From the NCBI GenBank assembly GCA_947561395.2, contig OX387192.1:36477520-36541519 (forward strand): DNA of 64,000 bases. The letters are read 5' to 3'. Below, piece after piece: positions 11,426-23,451 of this stretch. The notes below the pieces were generated by a model, which saw only the letters and a list, made by a program, of their open reading frames with translations, searched no databases and was not told the DNA's origin. The translations under genes were made by a program, and so were the position numbers. The stretch's first letter is position 1. The number at the start of each line of letters is the position of its first letter. This DNA comes from Buxus sempervirens. Its lineage: Eukaryota; Streptophyta; Magnoliopsida; Buxales; Buxaceae.

Positions 11426-14400
11426 ATGGCGGCTATATCCGCCTATTCTTCTCATATATGGTCCCCTTCGGACTCGGAACCTGATTCTGACGTTACAACC
11501 GATCGTAATTCGGATCTTTCCTTAGTGTCTCGAGACGAACAGGCGGAAGAGACCTCGTCCTCCTCTTCAAATCTTCGACAACGAAGAACAGAAGCTGCAG
11601 AGCTTAATGAAGACGTTTATGAGGATATTCGCGCCAGTTCGCGTCCTTGTTCGGCCTCTCCCATCGTAGTTGGCCATAACCCTAATCTCGATGGTAATCC
11701 GTCTCAGTCGCCTTCTCCGGTTCTGGCTCTGCTGCACCTCTCTTTCAATCAGGACTACGGATGCTTTGCGGCAGGAACCGCTCATGGATTTCGGATCTAT
11801 AACTGCGATCCCTTCCGTGAGATTTTCAGGCGAGATTTTGATACCGAATGTGGCATTGGTGTTGTTGAGATGCTCTTTCGATGCAATATACTTGCGCTGG
11901 TTGGGGGAGGACCCAATCCACAATATCCGCCAAACAAGGTCATGATTTGGGACGACCACCAAAGCCGGTGCATTGGCGAGCTATCGTTTCGGTCTGAAGT
12001 TCGGGCAGTTCGGCTGCGGAGAGACCGTATAGTAGTTGTTCTTGAGCAGAAGATCTTTGTTTACAATTTCGCTGATCTAAAACTACTGCATCAGATCGAG
12101 ACGATTGCAAATCCAAAAGGGCTCTGTGCTGTTTCCCAAGCATCAGCGTCATTCGTGCTGGTTTGTCCGGGTCTGCAGAAGGGGCAGGTTAGGGTTGAGC
12201 ATTATGTATCGAAGAGAACGAAATTCATCATGGCTCATGATTCAAGAATTGCGTGTTTCGCTCTCACTCAGGACGGGCGTTTTCTTGCCACAGCTAGTAC
12301 CAAGGGAACTCTGGTTAGGATATTCAATACCATCGATGGTGCCCTACTGCAAGAGGTACGTGAAACTTTCAGGTCTCTTTCACTCATTCATTCAATCAAA
12401 GAACACTATCCTCCTGAGAAATTGGAAATTTGGGTTGCTCAAATTGTTATTTACACACATGATTCAACCTTAGTTTTTTCATATAAGGGATCCCACTATT
12501 TGCAGATCTTTGGTACATAAATATAAAAGGTGTCTAACAGCTCAATTCCCTCATATTTTGCTATATATGCAAGATTTCATTGCGACTAATTTTTAGCAAC
12601 AATCATTTAGTAAACTTAAAAGATATGCTTGCTGTCAATACTGCCCCTCAAGTTGGATAGTATTTGTTGGAAAAGTCCCTTTTCTGTTGCCTTGATGAAT
12701 ATGTCAGCAGTTGTTCCCCACTTCGAAAATAGGGACTCCCAGTGATCTTGGCCTGGATCTTCTCTCAAAGTGGAAATGAGCCCCGAAATGCTTGGTTCTT
12801 TCAAGAAAGACTCTGTTTTAAGCAGTATATATGGCTTCATGATTGTCACAAAACATCTTATCGAGATCTTTTGTTTAATTCCTAAATCTTGGAGAAGGTG
12901 TTTCAACCATATTAATTCACTGGCGGTTAATGCCATGGCTATATATTCAGCTTCAGCACTACACGTTCTGGTTTTTTTGCTTCTCATAGTTACTGGATTT
13001 CCTTCTCCTCCCCCCAAAAAAAAAGAAGTTTAATGCCCTGTGGTTCATTTTGTTAGTAAATTATAGATTTCATGCGGAATCTACATCTGTATATCTGTTT
13101 ATTGTTGAACACGTTGTGATTGGTTCTAGAGTCAGTCAGCTACTATTTTGTTTGCTTGTCTTGTGGCCTTTCAAAACAAAGGTCATAACATCTCTTAGCA
13201 TTGTTTTAAGAATAAAATATTATTTCTAGAGATAACTGGGTTCATATGGGAGAAGCAAGTGCCTTTCTTTCTTGACCCTTCCTTCCTAAATGCTTTTTCA
13301 GTGTCTTTTCTGGTTCAAAGTCTTCCTCATTTTATTATGATATGATTCAATCATGTTACCATAGTAATCAATTTTAGATAATTTTTCTCTTTTTCCATAG
13401 AACTGAGATTCTTGTTGAATTTGAAGATGTTGTGAAAGCTCATAGACACCAGTTTTCCCCTTTTTGCTTAAATTCTTCTGATATTCATTCCAAGATGGTG
13501 CTATTTATAAATGACTGCTGTGGCTTTCGTTGCACACTAACTTTGTCAGATTACAATTCAATTGCCCCATTTACAGAGTAATGTCACATTTATATATTTC
13601 AAGTGTCCAATGCTTGAATTTCTGATTAAAAACAAATGACACTCTTTTTTGGTGAATGCATCTGGTACCTTATGGTTGCTACATGCATGGTAATCATCAG
13701 TTTCTTATGTCATATTCTATCCTTTGCTTGTAAGTTGAGGACGTGTAAATTGATTAGGCATAGTGGTTCTCTCCTAAAGTGGTATGATTCACATTGTGGC
13801 AGCTGATTTGGCAACCCACCAATTTTTCAAGGTGTTCCGCTGCATCATCCCCCTTCACATGCCAAGATTAGCTTGAATTGCTTCTGCCACATTTAAGCTC
13901 CTAGATTCAAAGTCCTATCAGCTTTGAACTCCATAGAAATCTCAAATTAACCAGTGAATGTCAATTCACAAGAAAAATGTCAAAAGGTCAGACACAAAGA
14001 GCATAAGTAGATGGAGATTTTTGCTCATGTGGTTTACATAGAGACTTTTCAAGTGTATGAGTGGTTATTAACTATCATAAAAAAAAAGTGCGGTTATTAG
14101 CCATAGCATCCTGTGTGTGGTACAGAACTCAATATTATATTCACAAAAAATAAATGGAAGAAGAGAAAAGTAAATATTTCACCAGCCTAGCATTGTAGGC
14201 TGAGTTTTTTTTTCATTATCATTGAACTCAAAAATTTGGCTCCTTAACTTCTATATGATAGTCATCTTGATTTATTATCTTTTTCTAATATTTCTTTTTT
14301 TATGCAGTTAAATTTGGAAAATAAGGTGAACAAAAAGCGACTATATATAATATTTGCACTTATTCTTCAAAACACCAAAAAATAAATAAAATAAAGGAGT

Positions 14401-16917
14401 CCAGATTTCTCTATATCATAGGAGTCACTAGTGTTGGTTAAAGTGCTCGTCAAGGTTCTTGGGCTTCTTTTTAGTGTCCATGCAATACCTTCCTAGAAGA
14501 TTTAGACCTAGTCCTATTACGGTTTCATTAATTACTTATCAATTTATATTGTATGTATATTTACTTATATCTTATAAGATATTAAATATTATGAATATAG
14601 GTGTATTATTTTACTATTTACTTATCAATACCTTATTAATGACATTTAATTTAATATTAATATAAGTATGTTATTTCTTATAACATACTATTTGTTACTC
14701 ATTACCTCATTACTTATTGCTTAAAGCTTTTTATTGAAAATATTATGTTTGATGCTTTATATTAAGTAGAACCATATATATATATATTTTTGGGTTGCGC
14801 ACATGGACCCAGCTTGGAAGACACCCTACCTTGGAGGTGTCTACAGTGGGGTGAAGGAGGGTTTCAACCCAGGTCTAGGGGATAACACCTTGAGACTTTA
14901 ACCACTGGAAGAGATACCACCATTAAGTTGAACTGTACAATATGCAATTTCAAGGTATACCTCCCTTTCCACCATAGCTTGAGATTGGGATATGATTTAA
15001 TCGAGACTTTAGTTTTACTACTCCAGCCAGCTAGTTGTCTGGAATGATTATGTTCAATAACGTTCCAGTTGTATTCATAAGATGTTAAAACATATTACAG
15101 CTTTGTCAGTTAGGCACCAGGTGTTTCCATATGTAGCGAGGATGTTAATTTGTAAGATATATTGGTTGTAACAGCCCAACTTAACCACCAGTCTACATGA
15201 CATGGCATTTCTATGGTTGTGGGATATTTTTGACACCTCAAAGGATTTTGCTCCCTTTTCCTCCCCTTTCTCTTATATATATACATATATATATTCGTTA
15301 GATTACGCATATACCCACATCTCGGAACACATGATGATAAAAACTAGCATTCTCCCATAGAGCTGTAGCATGTTTTGTTGGGACATGTAGATTTGAATTT
15401 ATGCTTGCCTTTTCTTTTACGGTTAGATTTATTGTTTAGATATAGATAATTTAAATAAGTATATACCTTGCTTGCCTTTTCTTTTACGGTTAGGTTTATG
15501 TTTTAGATATAGATAATTTAAATGAATATATACCTAGCTAATTTGTGTAAACAATGGATAAATAATAAATGATGTCTGTACCAACAACTGAATGAATGAC
15601 AGTTGATAATTGAGTTCCTCTTTCTTAAGATATGGTGACTGGACACACCCCCCACTGCTGAGGTGCATATTTAAAATTCCAAGCCCGTGTACCCTACGGT
15701 TGCATAGGTGTTGTGTCACCATCTGTCTGTCTACCTTGATGTTTCAATGGACTCATAGTAGTTTGCCGCTGGTGTTTTCCAGAAAAAAAACTTCCTGCTG
15801 CAGGAGATCACGTGGTCCTAGGACATTTTTTCTCAGGACCAATTCCTTTTTTTTTCTTTTCATTTATTTCTAGTACTTACTGCTATTCTTAATAGTTCTA
15901 TGATGTGATGAAAGGATGCTTGTTTTATCAAGGAGGCCATCCTATACTTTTACCTCAATATGCACATTCGAGACTGGAAAATCTAGATAACTCTCAATTG
16001 GGATTCTTAAAAGTTTTAATTGTTATTCACATGGTCAATGTAGGTAAGGAGGGGGGCAGATAGAGCAGAGATTTACAGCCTGGCTTTCTCTTCCACTGTC
16101 CAGTGGCTTTCAGTCTCAAGTGACAAGGGAACGGTTCATGTTTTCGGCTTAAAAGTTATCTCAGAATTACCAGGAGATGGCGATTCTTCCGGTGCATCTG
16201 ATAACAATCTTACTGTGCAATCAACCAATTCATCTCTTTCTTTCATTAAAGGTGTCTATTTTGCATACATATTTTGCATACATATTTATGAGATGTCTTA
16301 CCCAATTGTTAATATTAGCTGCAGACACCTCCATTGGGGCTAAAATTGCTCCCCCCTTCTCTTTTGTTGTTCATGCATAATTGATGATTAGAAGTATTAT
16401 CTTGATTGTTCAACATGGTCTTTATTTTTGCGGCCCCTGGGAATGGTTGTGGTCCGTACTTTGCAGGTGTGCTACCCAAGTATTTCAACTCAGAATGGTC
16501 AATGGCTCAATTCCGCTTGCAAGAAGGTTCTCAATACATTGTTGCTTTTGGTCACCAGAAGAACACTGTTGTGATTCTTGGCATGGATGGAAGGTTGGCA
16601 AATATCTGAAAACTAACATTGCTAAACATTGCCTACATTTGTCCTGATTTCTGGTTCATATAAAAGTATATAAACCTCTATTTCTGAGGATGATTGCCAT
16701 TGGCGCTGGAAAGAAAATTTCTTTTACCTTTTCCTCTTTGATTATATCCTATTCTTTATACTTTATCCCAGTAGAATAAAAATGGAACTGAATGACATTA
16801 ATATGGCGGCTGGATTTGATGTGCAGCTTCTATCGATGTGCATTTGATCCACTCTCAGGAGGAGAGATGACTCAGCTGGAATATTACAACTTCTTAAAAC
16901 CAGAAGAAACTTTCTAG
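11426..16917 (+). CDS. ATG18: Autophagy-related protein 18 (ATG18/WIPI beta-propeller)
   Basis: Four exons: 11426-12355, 16044-16251, 16467-16593 and 16827-16917, giving 451 aa. It is a seven-bladed WD40-like propeller (PROPPIN) that binds PI3P and PI(3,5)P2 on autophagic and endosomal membranes. Residues 311-314 read VRRG, the plant form of the [L/F]RRG lipid-binding motif; both arginines are kept, and exon 2 opens exactly on this motif. Other family marks are [50 protein letters not shown] and [11 protein letters not shown] at the end. The roughly 100-residue Ser/acidic N-terminus is low complexity. The start is the ATG at 11426 in TTCCATGGCG. Intron 1 (3.7 kb) holds a copia fragment, a SINE-like element and a 67-bp tandem duplication. 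The product looks closest to the ATG18a subgroup. Confidence 0.95.
12616..13017 (-). mobile_element. Ty1/copia RNase H fragment
   Basis: The minus-strand reading contains [20 protein letters not shown] and [16 protein letters not shown]-like blocks, the RNase H and C-terminal part of copia polyprotein. No LTRs or other pol domains adjoin it. It lies antisense in ATG18 intron 1 and has point decay. Confidence 0.85.
14770..14930 (-). mobile_element. tRNA-derived SINE-like element
   Basis: On the minus strand, an A-box-like CAGTGGTTAAAG (complement of about 14898-14909) and a B-box-like GGTTGAAACCC (complement of about 14859-14870) have tRNA-like spacing. The segment then runs to an (AT)n tail near 14775-14790. 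Target duplications were not identified. Confidence 0.4.
15402..15535. repeat. 67-bp tandem duplication in ATG18 intron 1
   Basis: Two head-to-tail copies (15402-15468 and 15469-15535) both begin TGCTTGCCTTTTCTTTTACG and end TATATACCT with few differences, indicating a fairly recent duplication. Confidence 0.85.
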
Positions 16918-17966
16918 CAGGAAGTGGAGACTCACCCTTATTCCTGTTGTGTTAGTTTTCAGATTCTTAGGTACTGAATTGTAAATATCAAATGAATTGG
17001 GGATTTTAGCTATTTCCACTTTTGTATATATAAGTCTTATGCAAAACTGAATGATACTTGCAGCATGTCAGGAATTTCCCTGGTTAAAAATAGAATTCGA
17101 AAAAGAATACTTATGTTAATGTGTTTCTTCTCTTTATTTTCTTTTGCTCAGGGGCAGTCAAATCGTCTGCACCCAAAATCTCGTGCACAGGCCCATTGTA
17201 CAGCAGGCGCTTCATCTACCATGCTTGCTTTGCTTCCCACACGAGTGGAGTGTGAAGTATTAACCTTCTCCCGCATTCCCTTTTTCGTTGTGAGTAGTAC
17301 CGATATGCTTGCAAAAATTCTCTTTTTCTGTTTGTTGAGCTACCGAAAATGATCTTTATTATCTTCAAATCTCGGGGTTCACCATCTCTTATGTTGATCC
17401 ATCTGATGTTTGTCTCTTTTTCTCTCTTCTTCGTCCTCGCCGTTTTTTGGATAACGTCGGAACCTACCCAGGCAGGGCTTCAATTGGACCCACTCTACTA
17501 GAGTAAACCTCCGGATAAATGAATCCACCCGCAAAGCCTATGTATAACTCAAAAGTTAGAGAGCACCTGAAAAGCCTATGTATCGCTTAAGGAGGTTTTA
17601 AATTCAAGACGTCTGGGTTTATAGTCCATGAGTGTTGTAGGGTGTTGTTTCAACTGTCAAACCTCAATTGATCAATCTCAACACAGAAAAATCAACACGG
17701 TGTGATGTGCCTGCGCAGTCACACGTACGTACGTGCCCTGTACTTTACAGTATTTTGGTTCCAGAATATATTAACGAGAAGATGGGGGCAGTTCCTTTTC
17801 CTAAACGCTTTAAGACACGATAGAGACACAAAACAACAACAGAGAAGGCACTGCGCGACTACACAAGTAACACAACATCACCATCACAACACAACGAACG
17901 ACAACACAAAAAAACAAAAGGAAGAGCCATGCTGGTAACGAGATTCATTTAGGGCAAATCTATTCA
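16918..17966. other. Convergent spacer between ATG18 and the first GST gene
   Basis: This contains the 3' ends of two convergent genes. Small reading frames exist but show no family resemblance. An ACGT-rich palindromic stretch lies near 17720-17736 and a CAACA-rich stretch near 17830-17920. No gene is supported. Confidence 0.5.
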
Positions 17967-19294
17967 TCAGCAAAGACGTGCGGAAGCTGCCTCAGCTTTC
18001 TTCTGCATGTCGAGCACCCTGGCCCACGCTGGTCGAGCGAGAATATCGCTGCACCAGGCGCTGACGCGAGGGCGCGAGTCGAAGAGCTGCTTCACGGGAG
18101 TGCTCATAAGGGAGTGCAGGTTTGGGAGGTGAAGCAGATCTGCAACTGTATACCTATCCGACGCCAAGTACTTAGACTGACCGAGTCGAGCTTCGTACAC
18201 GTCCAGAACCTTAGCCAATTCAGCTTCCGCCTCCGCCACCACCGTCTCGTCGGTGTCTAATTCCATCATGGGCTTGATCAGCAGCTCCATTATCAGCTTC
18301 AGTGCCGAAGGCTCGAACTTGTGGTCCTCCACATCTATCCAGTTTGCAACATCTGCTTGTTTCATTGTGTCCCGGTAAACCAGCTCCTCTCCCTTCTTGC
18401 CGTGGCCGTGAGCCATGCTTCTTATTATCGCCCTTGATTCTGCCACCATCAAAACATGTTAAACAACCGTTTGCAACCGTTACAGGTAAAGAGGGCCTTC
18501 ATATAATATCTCAAGACTCGCAACACGTACGACTTCCTAGGGAAACATGTGTGAAAGGACCAACAAAGGAGATAAACAATAAAATGGAAAAGGGGGAACA
18601 TACATACATGGGAATACAAGGTGAGAACATACATGGAAGGAAAATCACAGGCTATATATAGACCTGAGAACTGCAGTTCTAATACAACTGTTGCATTTAA
18701 AAAGCTTTAAGTGTTAAACATCCAGGATACAAATAATTGTCAATGCAAACTTGCCTCTGGGAGAACATAAGCACTCTTGCTCTGATATCATATTAAACAA
18801 CCGTTGCATCTTAAAGCTTAAGCTGATAAGTGAAAGCGCATCAATACATATTAAAGGGCCTATGCATGATATTTCAACATTAAACTGATAGGTGAAAGTG
18901 CAACTATGTATAAAAAGAGTGTCCAAATACAATATCTCAGCAAAAGAGAGCATAAACGCTTACCACTTGTAGATTTTAGATCTTAGACGAAATGGAAACG
19001 CATATTACTTACCGAACTGCTTCACACCACCCTCCTCGTAGACGGGGAGTTGGCCGAACGGCTTCAGGAATATCGAAAACAAATTCAGTATAAAATAATA
19101 AACAAGAACAACAACTACTGCTACTACTACTAGAGTAAGAGAAATACACTCATGGCAAGAAAGCCTTTGTTCTTGTGCTCTCCGGCCTTCATGTCGATGG
19201 GAACAAACTCGAAGTCGAGGTCGTGTTCATATATGCAGGCCAGAACCTTCAATGTGGGGATGGATTGTAGGCTCCCATAGACTCTTCGATCCAT
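17967..19294 (-). CDS. GSTF: Phi-class glutathione S-transferase (copy 1)
   Basis: Minus-strand exons 19148-19294, 19013-19061 and 17967-18439 give 222 aa. Phi GSTs conjugate glutathione to electrophiles or reduce peroxides in the cytosol. The thioredoxin-fold N-terminus carries the catalytic Ser in SIPTLKV (Ser11), although the usual arginine of the family TxRV motif is Lys here. PFGQLPVYEEG and ESRAII mark the glutathione site, and the all-alpha domain includes LAKVLDVYEARL, LLHLPNLHSLM and RPRVSAWCSDILARPAW. The 49-nt middle exon and its phases match both other copies. Exon 1 ends in AGT (Ser) where copy 3 has Asn. The C-terminus is about ten residues longer than in copies 2 and 3. A TATA box lies about 100 bp upstream. 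Intron 2 holds short degenerate repeats around a GCTCTGATATCAT motif. Confidence 0.93.
18776..18920. repeat. Dispersed repeat with initiator-tRNA-like motif in GST intron
   Basis: GCTCTGATATCAT near 18779, followed by TTAAACAACCG and CTTAAGCTGATA, resembles the complement of TGGTATCAGAGC, the primer-binding sequence of many plant LTR and TRIM elements. A weaker partner containing GTTAAACAACCG lies near 18459. No complete element can be drawn. Confidence 0.35.
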
Positions 19295-19394
19295 CTTACA
19301 CTGGGTTACAAGTAACTAATGGTGAACTGAGCAATTACTTGTAGAGCACTAGGTGTTTGATTCAGTGAAGAACAGATCTGACATGAGGGGCGTC

Positions 19395-19403
19395 TTTATA
19401 AAA
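19395..19403 (-). promoter_or_regulatory. TATA box of GST copy 1
   Basis: The minus strand reads TTTTATAAAG about 100 bp upstream of the ATG at 19294, a suitable distance for a core promoter with a leader of around 70 nt. Confidence 0.5.
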
Positions 19404-20057
19404 TCACGAGTGGAGATGACGATTCTTGTTTGAGTGATGAACCGAATTTCAACGAAGGCCATGGCACTGATGGGAAGGAAGGGCGGTTGGCCTCCTCAAC
19501 CTAGAAGATTAATGATGAGACATCCCAATTATTTTCATTTGTTACAAAAGTGTTTTGAACGTTAAACCGTGAAAATTAACGTGGGGGTTGAAACAGAGAC
19601 CGGCCCTAGGAAGTAGGATCCACTCAACTTAGCCAACTTAGCGTCATGACCGACCGGTAAGTAAAGCAGCAACACTCATTCCAAGGTCTAGAAAAAAACG
19701 TGACTCACCCAACCTCTTTGTTCTTCTCCTAAATAAAGTATAGAACTTATCGAACCATGTAGACACTCAAGAAAATCACAAATATCTATGAACTGAAGTA
19801 TGTGGTCAGTATTAAAGGCACAGAATTCTAACAATTATGCCCCAAGTGAAGTAGAAAAAGGTTTACAAAAGAGATTTTCCCTAATCACGATAATAGCCTT
19901 TGTTAAATTACCTCCTTGCCTTTACTTGAGAAGAAAAGATTTGGACCACAGATCTCAGGTATGAATCTAAATATCTATTGAGCAAGCAAGTCTTCGTGCA
20001 TGTATTGTTCTCCATGCACCAATCAACCTTTCATGTTTACTGGAACTCTGACCAGGT

Positions 20058-20212
20058 CAAAAGGTGAGCATTTCTTCTAGAGCCAAAATCCGGCGGTTCA
20101 GTGAAACCACCGGCTGAGATGCATTTTAGGGTGTGGACCCCACTATTGAAAAGTGCCATCCATCCGCAAGATTCACGCTCGAACTATTGATTGGCTCCAG
20201 ATGAAACAGACT
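20058..20212 (+). repeat. Dispersed ~155-bp repeat, copy A
   Basis: The segment from AGGTGAGCATTTCTTCTA to CTCCAGATGAAAC is close to 90 percent identical by eye to 38455-38605 in the same orientation. A more diverged relative of the 3' half lies at 28771-28869. No coding or terminal-repeat structure is evident. Confidence 0.8.
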
Positions 20213-20269
20213 CAGTCAAAAGTGAACTCCTAACCAATGATCAATCTTTGGGTATGTTCTTATAGTAAT

Positions 20270-20520
20270 AGTGTTAGTTATAATCATTTTAGTAGCAATG
20301 ATTGTATTGATAATGAAGAAGGCTATGCTAGTGATGTTAACAGCGGTTGTAGTGATGTTAACATCGGTTGTAGCGATGGTGGTAATGATGCATAAGGTGG
20401 TGGAGTATTTGGTGGTAATAGTGGTGGTAGCGGTGACAAAAGTGGTGATGGAGGTTGTGGTTGTTGTTGTGTTGTGGTTATGGTGGCAATGGTAGTGTTC
20501 ATGGAGCGGGTATATGTTGC
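20270..20520. repeat. GGT/GTG-rich degenerate trinucleotide tract
   Basis: Interspersed GGT, GTT and GAT triplets form a degenerate low-complexity tract. Apparent His/Thr-rich reading frames on the complement are artefacts of this composition. Similar tracts occur at 24395-24560, 37090-37345 and 46625-46800. Confidence 0.75.
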
Positions 20521-20973
20521 GGGCCTTGTGGCAGCAATAATGACGGTGGTGGTTGTAGGTGGTGTAGTGGTGAACCACAAATGAAGTTGCGAATGATTTG
20601 ATTAATCAAAATGTTATAAAACAATGTCATAAACGAAATTAAAGTAAGTGGTATCGGTTGTGGTGAATTTTTTTTTTCCTTTTTTTCTGAAACAATTGAA
20701 ACCGAAATGTGTTTTTCAAAACCGTTTCTAAAGCTGAATGGCCTCTGAGGGGAGAAAAGATAACGTGATTTGGATACGACAAAAACGATCAGAATCATTA
20801 GGTTGAAGAGCAAGTATCCAATTAGGTTGAACAGTAAGTATCCCCACGTGATTCTTAAGCGCGAACTCCTTAAAACCAAAAAACAAAAAGAAAAAAAGCC
20901 AAAATTGTCCATCGCGTGCTTTTTTGAACGGCTTTGAACAATTGGACTAGAGGTGGGAATTGAACAATTGGAC

Positions 20974-21670
20974 TAGAGGTGGGAATGGGCCGGGTTCGGG
21001 CGGGTTCATGTTGAGTTGATGTATGGGGTTAGCAAGCCAAGGCTCAACCCGAACCCGCCCGTTAAATAAACGGGTTGGAATATCCTAACCCTAACCCAAC
21101 TTGCTCTAACCCACTTTAACCCGCCAACCTATTTAAATTACTACTAAAAATTAAAAATTTTAATTCATTCTAATATCAAAGTCTATATAAATTCTATTTT
21201 TTTATTCATTCTAATATCAAAACACACCTAACAAGTTTAATAACACAACAATCATTAAGATAGAACTAAAATAACATGAATAAAACAATTAAAACATGAT
21301 AATAATGTCTTAAAAGACTTGACTTATCATCAATGCCTCAATTTATATTAGTAGAGGCTAATAAATTTGAAATGTTTATACGTAAAAAGTTTTTCTTTAC
21401 TTTATCCTTTGTCATTATTTATATTAAAAAAGAAAATTTTGAATAGCCACAAGTATTATTATTATAATAATGTTCCAAACTTTTATTACACTAAAAAATA
21501 AATAAGTTGTAATCGGGTCATTTAGGGTTGAGAGGTCAAACCCTAACCTAACCGGTTTATAATCGGGTTGAGAATTCATGACTCTAACCCAATCTGCAGG
21601 TTGAAACAGTGAACCCAAACTTGCCTAAAACCGGGTGGGTTGGCAGGTCGGATCACAATTGCCACCTCTA
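20974..21670. mobile_element. Non-autonomous hAT-type element with perfect 8-bp target duplication
   Basis: The left end TAGAGGTGGGAATGG and right end (inverted) TAGAGGTGGCAATTG are short imperfect terminal inverted repeats of the hAT style. AATTGGAC flanks both sides exactly (20966-20973 and 21671-21678). The interior (697 bp) is rich in GGGTT/AACCC and has no transposase. A partial second copy of the left end (ATTGGACTAGAGGTGGGAAT) lies immediately upstream at 20941-20960. Confidence 0.85.
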
Positions 21671-21764
21671 AATTGGACCATTGGGTTGAACGGTAAGTAT
21701 CCATGGTGAAGGGTATATCTCCAATTTAGATATATTACCGATCCAACTTCTTCTTCACCTCTCG

Positions 21765-21771
21765 TATAAAT
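21765..21771 (+). promoter_or_regulatory. TATA box of GST copy 2
   Basis: TATAAAT lies about 80 bp upstream of the ATG at 21848. The hAT element ends only about 95 bp further upstream, so it forms part of the proximal promoter region. Confidence 0.6.
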
Positions 21772-21847
21772 TCTCTTCCCACGTCAATTCATGACTCATT
21801 GAGTCGATCAGTTCTAAATCTCTCCGATCTCTGTGTCTGAGACTATC

Positions 21848-22688
21848 ATGGCGGTCCGAAAGGTCTACGGGAATTTTTCTTCAATAGACACCATGCGAGT
21901 TCTGGCTTCGCTCTTCGAACACGATCTCGATTTCCAGTTCATACCCGTCGACATGGACGCCGGAGAGCACAGAAAGGAACCTTTCCTCTCCTTGAGTGTA
22001 AAATTACCAGAAACCTTCTTTCTCAACTTCTAATTTATTTTCGTTTTTGTTACTTCTTAATAATTTTTTCTTTTGACGACTTTCACAGCCCTTTGGGGAT
22101 GTTCCGGCATTTCAAGAGGGCGATCTGACATTATTTGGTAACTCATGATCAGTATCTCTTTATCATCTCTCATCTATAATTAATGCAGCTCTCCACTAAA
22201 GGGGTTTAACTGATCTCTTCTAAATTGCAGAGTCGAGGGCTGTAATTAGAGCCATCTCACATACGTACCCGAACCCAGGGAAAGAGCAGGTCTACATGGA
22301 ACCCAAGTTGCAGGGAATAGCGGCTGCTTGGATAGATGTGGAGGATCATCAGTTCGATGCTCCGGCTTCGAAGCTGAACCAGGAACTCGTGTACAAGCCC
22401 AAGAAAGGGTTGCCGGCGAACGAAGCTGTCGTGGCCATGGAGATGGCCAAACTGGCTAAAGTTCTGGACGTGTATGAGAAAAGGCTTTCTCAGTCTAAGT
22501 ACTTGGGAGGAGACAAGTTCACTTCGGCCGATCTCTCTCACCTTCCCAACTTGCACTACCTCATGCGCACAGAGGTGAAGCAGCTCTTTGACTCGAGGCC
22601 ACATGTCAGTGCGTGGTGTGAGGATATCATGGCTCGACCTGCCTGGACCAAGGTCGTTCAAATGGTGGACCAGGGTGAAGCATACTGA
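21848..22688 (+). CDS. GSTF: Phi-class glutathione S-transferase (copy 2)
   Basis: Exons 21848-21997, 22089-22137 and 22231-22688 give 218 aa. The catalytic Ser is in SIDTMRV (Ser12). PFGDVPAFQEGDLTLFESRA is the glutathione-binding stretch, and LAKVLDVYEKRL, LSHLPNLHYLM and RPHVSAWCEDIMARPAW mark the C-terminal domain. Like copy 1, exon 1 ends in AGT (Ser), and both share VKQLFDSRP, which suggests copies 1 and 2 are the closer pair. Introns are only about 90 bp each. The role is expected to be cytosolic glutathione conjugation or peroxidase activity in xenobiotic and oxidative stress; the substrate cannot be inferred. It is transcribed divergently from copy 1. Confidence 0.95.
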
Positions 22689-23080
22689 GTCGCTGTCCCT
22701 TGAAGGCTCTACTCCAGTCCTTTTTGAAGTGTTTAATGGTGCTGTGAGTCATTAATAATAATTAAACCATACACAGGTTCTGTTCTGTGTCACTTGACTA
22801 GCTGGCTTTTTATTTTAAATCTGAGTTTGGTAAAATGCAGAGCTGATCTCCATTAATAAAAGGAAAATATTATGTCAGATTTGCTTGCTTAATTTTAAGC
22901 TCGGAGGGGGTCCCCGGTTCCTTACTCCGGCACCGTAGAGTCCCCTGCTGATATGGTTCTTTTTCTGAGATTTCTGCTTTACCTCTTGATCATGAGAACA
23001 TCCAAAACAGGACAACAGATCAGTGATAAAATCATTCCATCGGATTTATCTTATTTGGTAAATTTTCTTATGCTTTCGAC

Positions 23081-23451
23081 GTGTTAGGAATATAATTAAA
23101 CATATAAGAGTTTACCCCTATTATCAGCTTAAGTTTTTAAATGCAACGGTGATTTAACATAGTAGGGATAAACTTTTTTTTTTATATATTTAATAATGTT
23201 CCTAACACTTTACTGTGTGGGATATAGACTCAAACCCATTTTAAGGAGACCCCTGGTCCCCTACACATGGAATACTTTTTTTTTTTTCAACGGGTGATGG
23301 TAATAGGAGTGAACTTTATATATTTAATTAGGTTTGAATCTAGAACCTCAGCGTTGAACTAAGGCTCTATATCATATAGAACACTAATCCTACCAAAAGC
23401 TTAAGCTGATAATAAGGGTGAACTATATCTATTTAATTATATTCTTAACAC
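23081..23451. repeat. Inverted repeat of about 55-bp arms
   Basis: The left arm 23081-23137 (GTGTTAGGAATATAATTAAA ... TATCAGCTTAAG) recurs in inverted orientation at about 23398-23451 with roughly 85 percent identity by eye. Between the arms lie related fragments and GGCTCTATATCATATAG, similar to a complemented initiator-Met-tRNA primer site. A decayed LTR/TRIM-type palindrome is the likeliest reading. Confidence 0.6.

Larger units (their letters stand above)
19404..20965. other. Spacer upstream of GST copy 1
   Basis: No gene is supported between the divergent GST copies 1 and 2. The spacer holds a dispersed repeat at 20058-20212, a GGT-rich tract at 20270-20520, and then the hAT element. 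Confidence 0.5.

Noticed and set aside
11567-11962. 131-codon minus-strand frame
   Set aside because: Antisense to ATG18 exon 1 with no resemblance to a known protein.
20216-20580. Thr/His-rich minus-strand frames of 85-120 codons
   Set aside because: Produced by the GGT/ACC trinucleotide tract, not by a gene.
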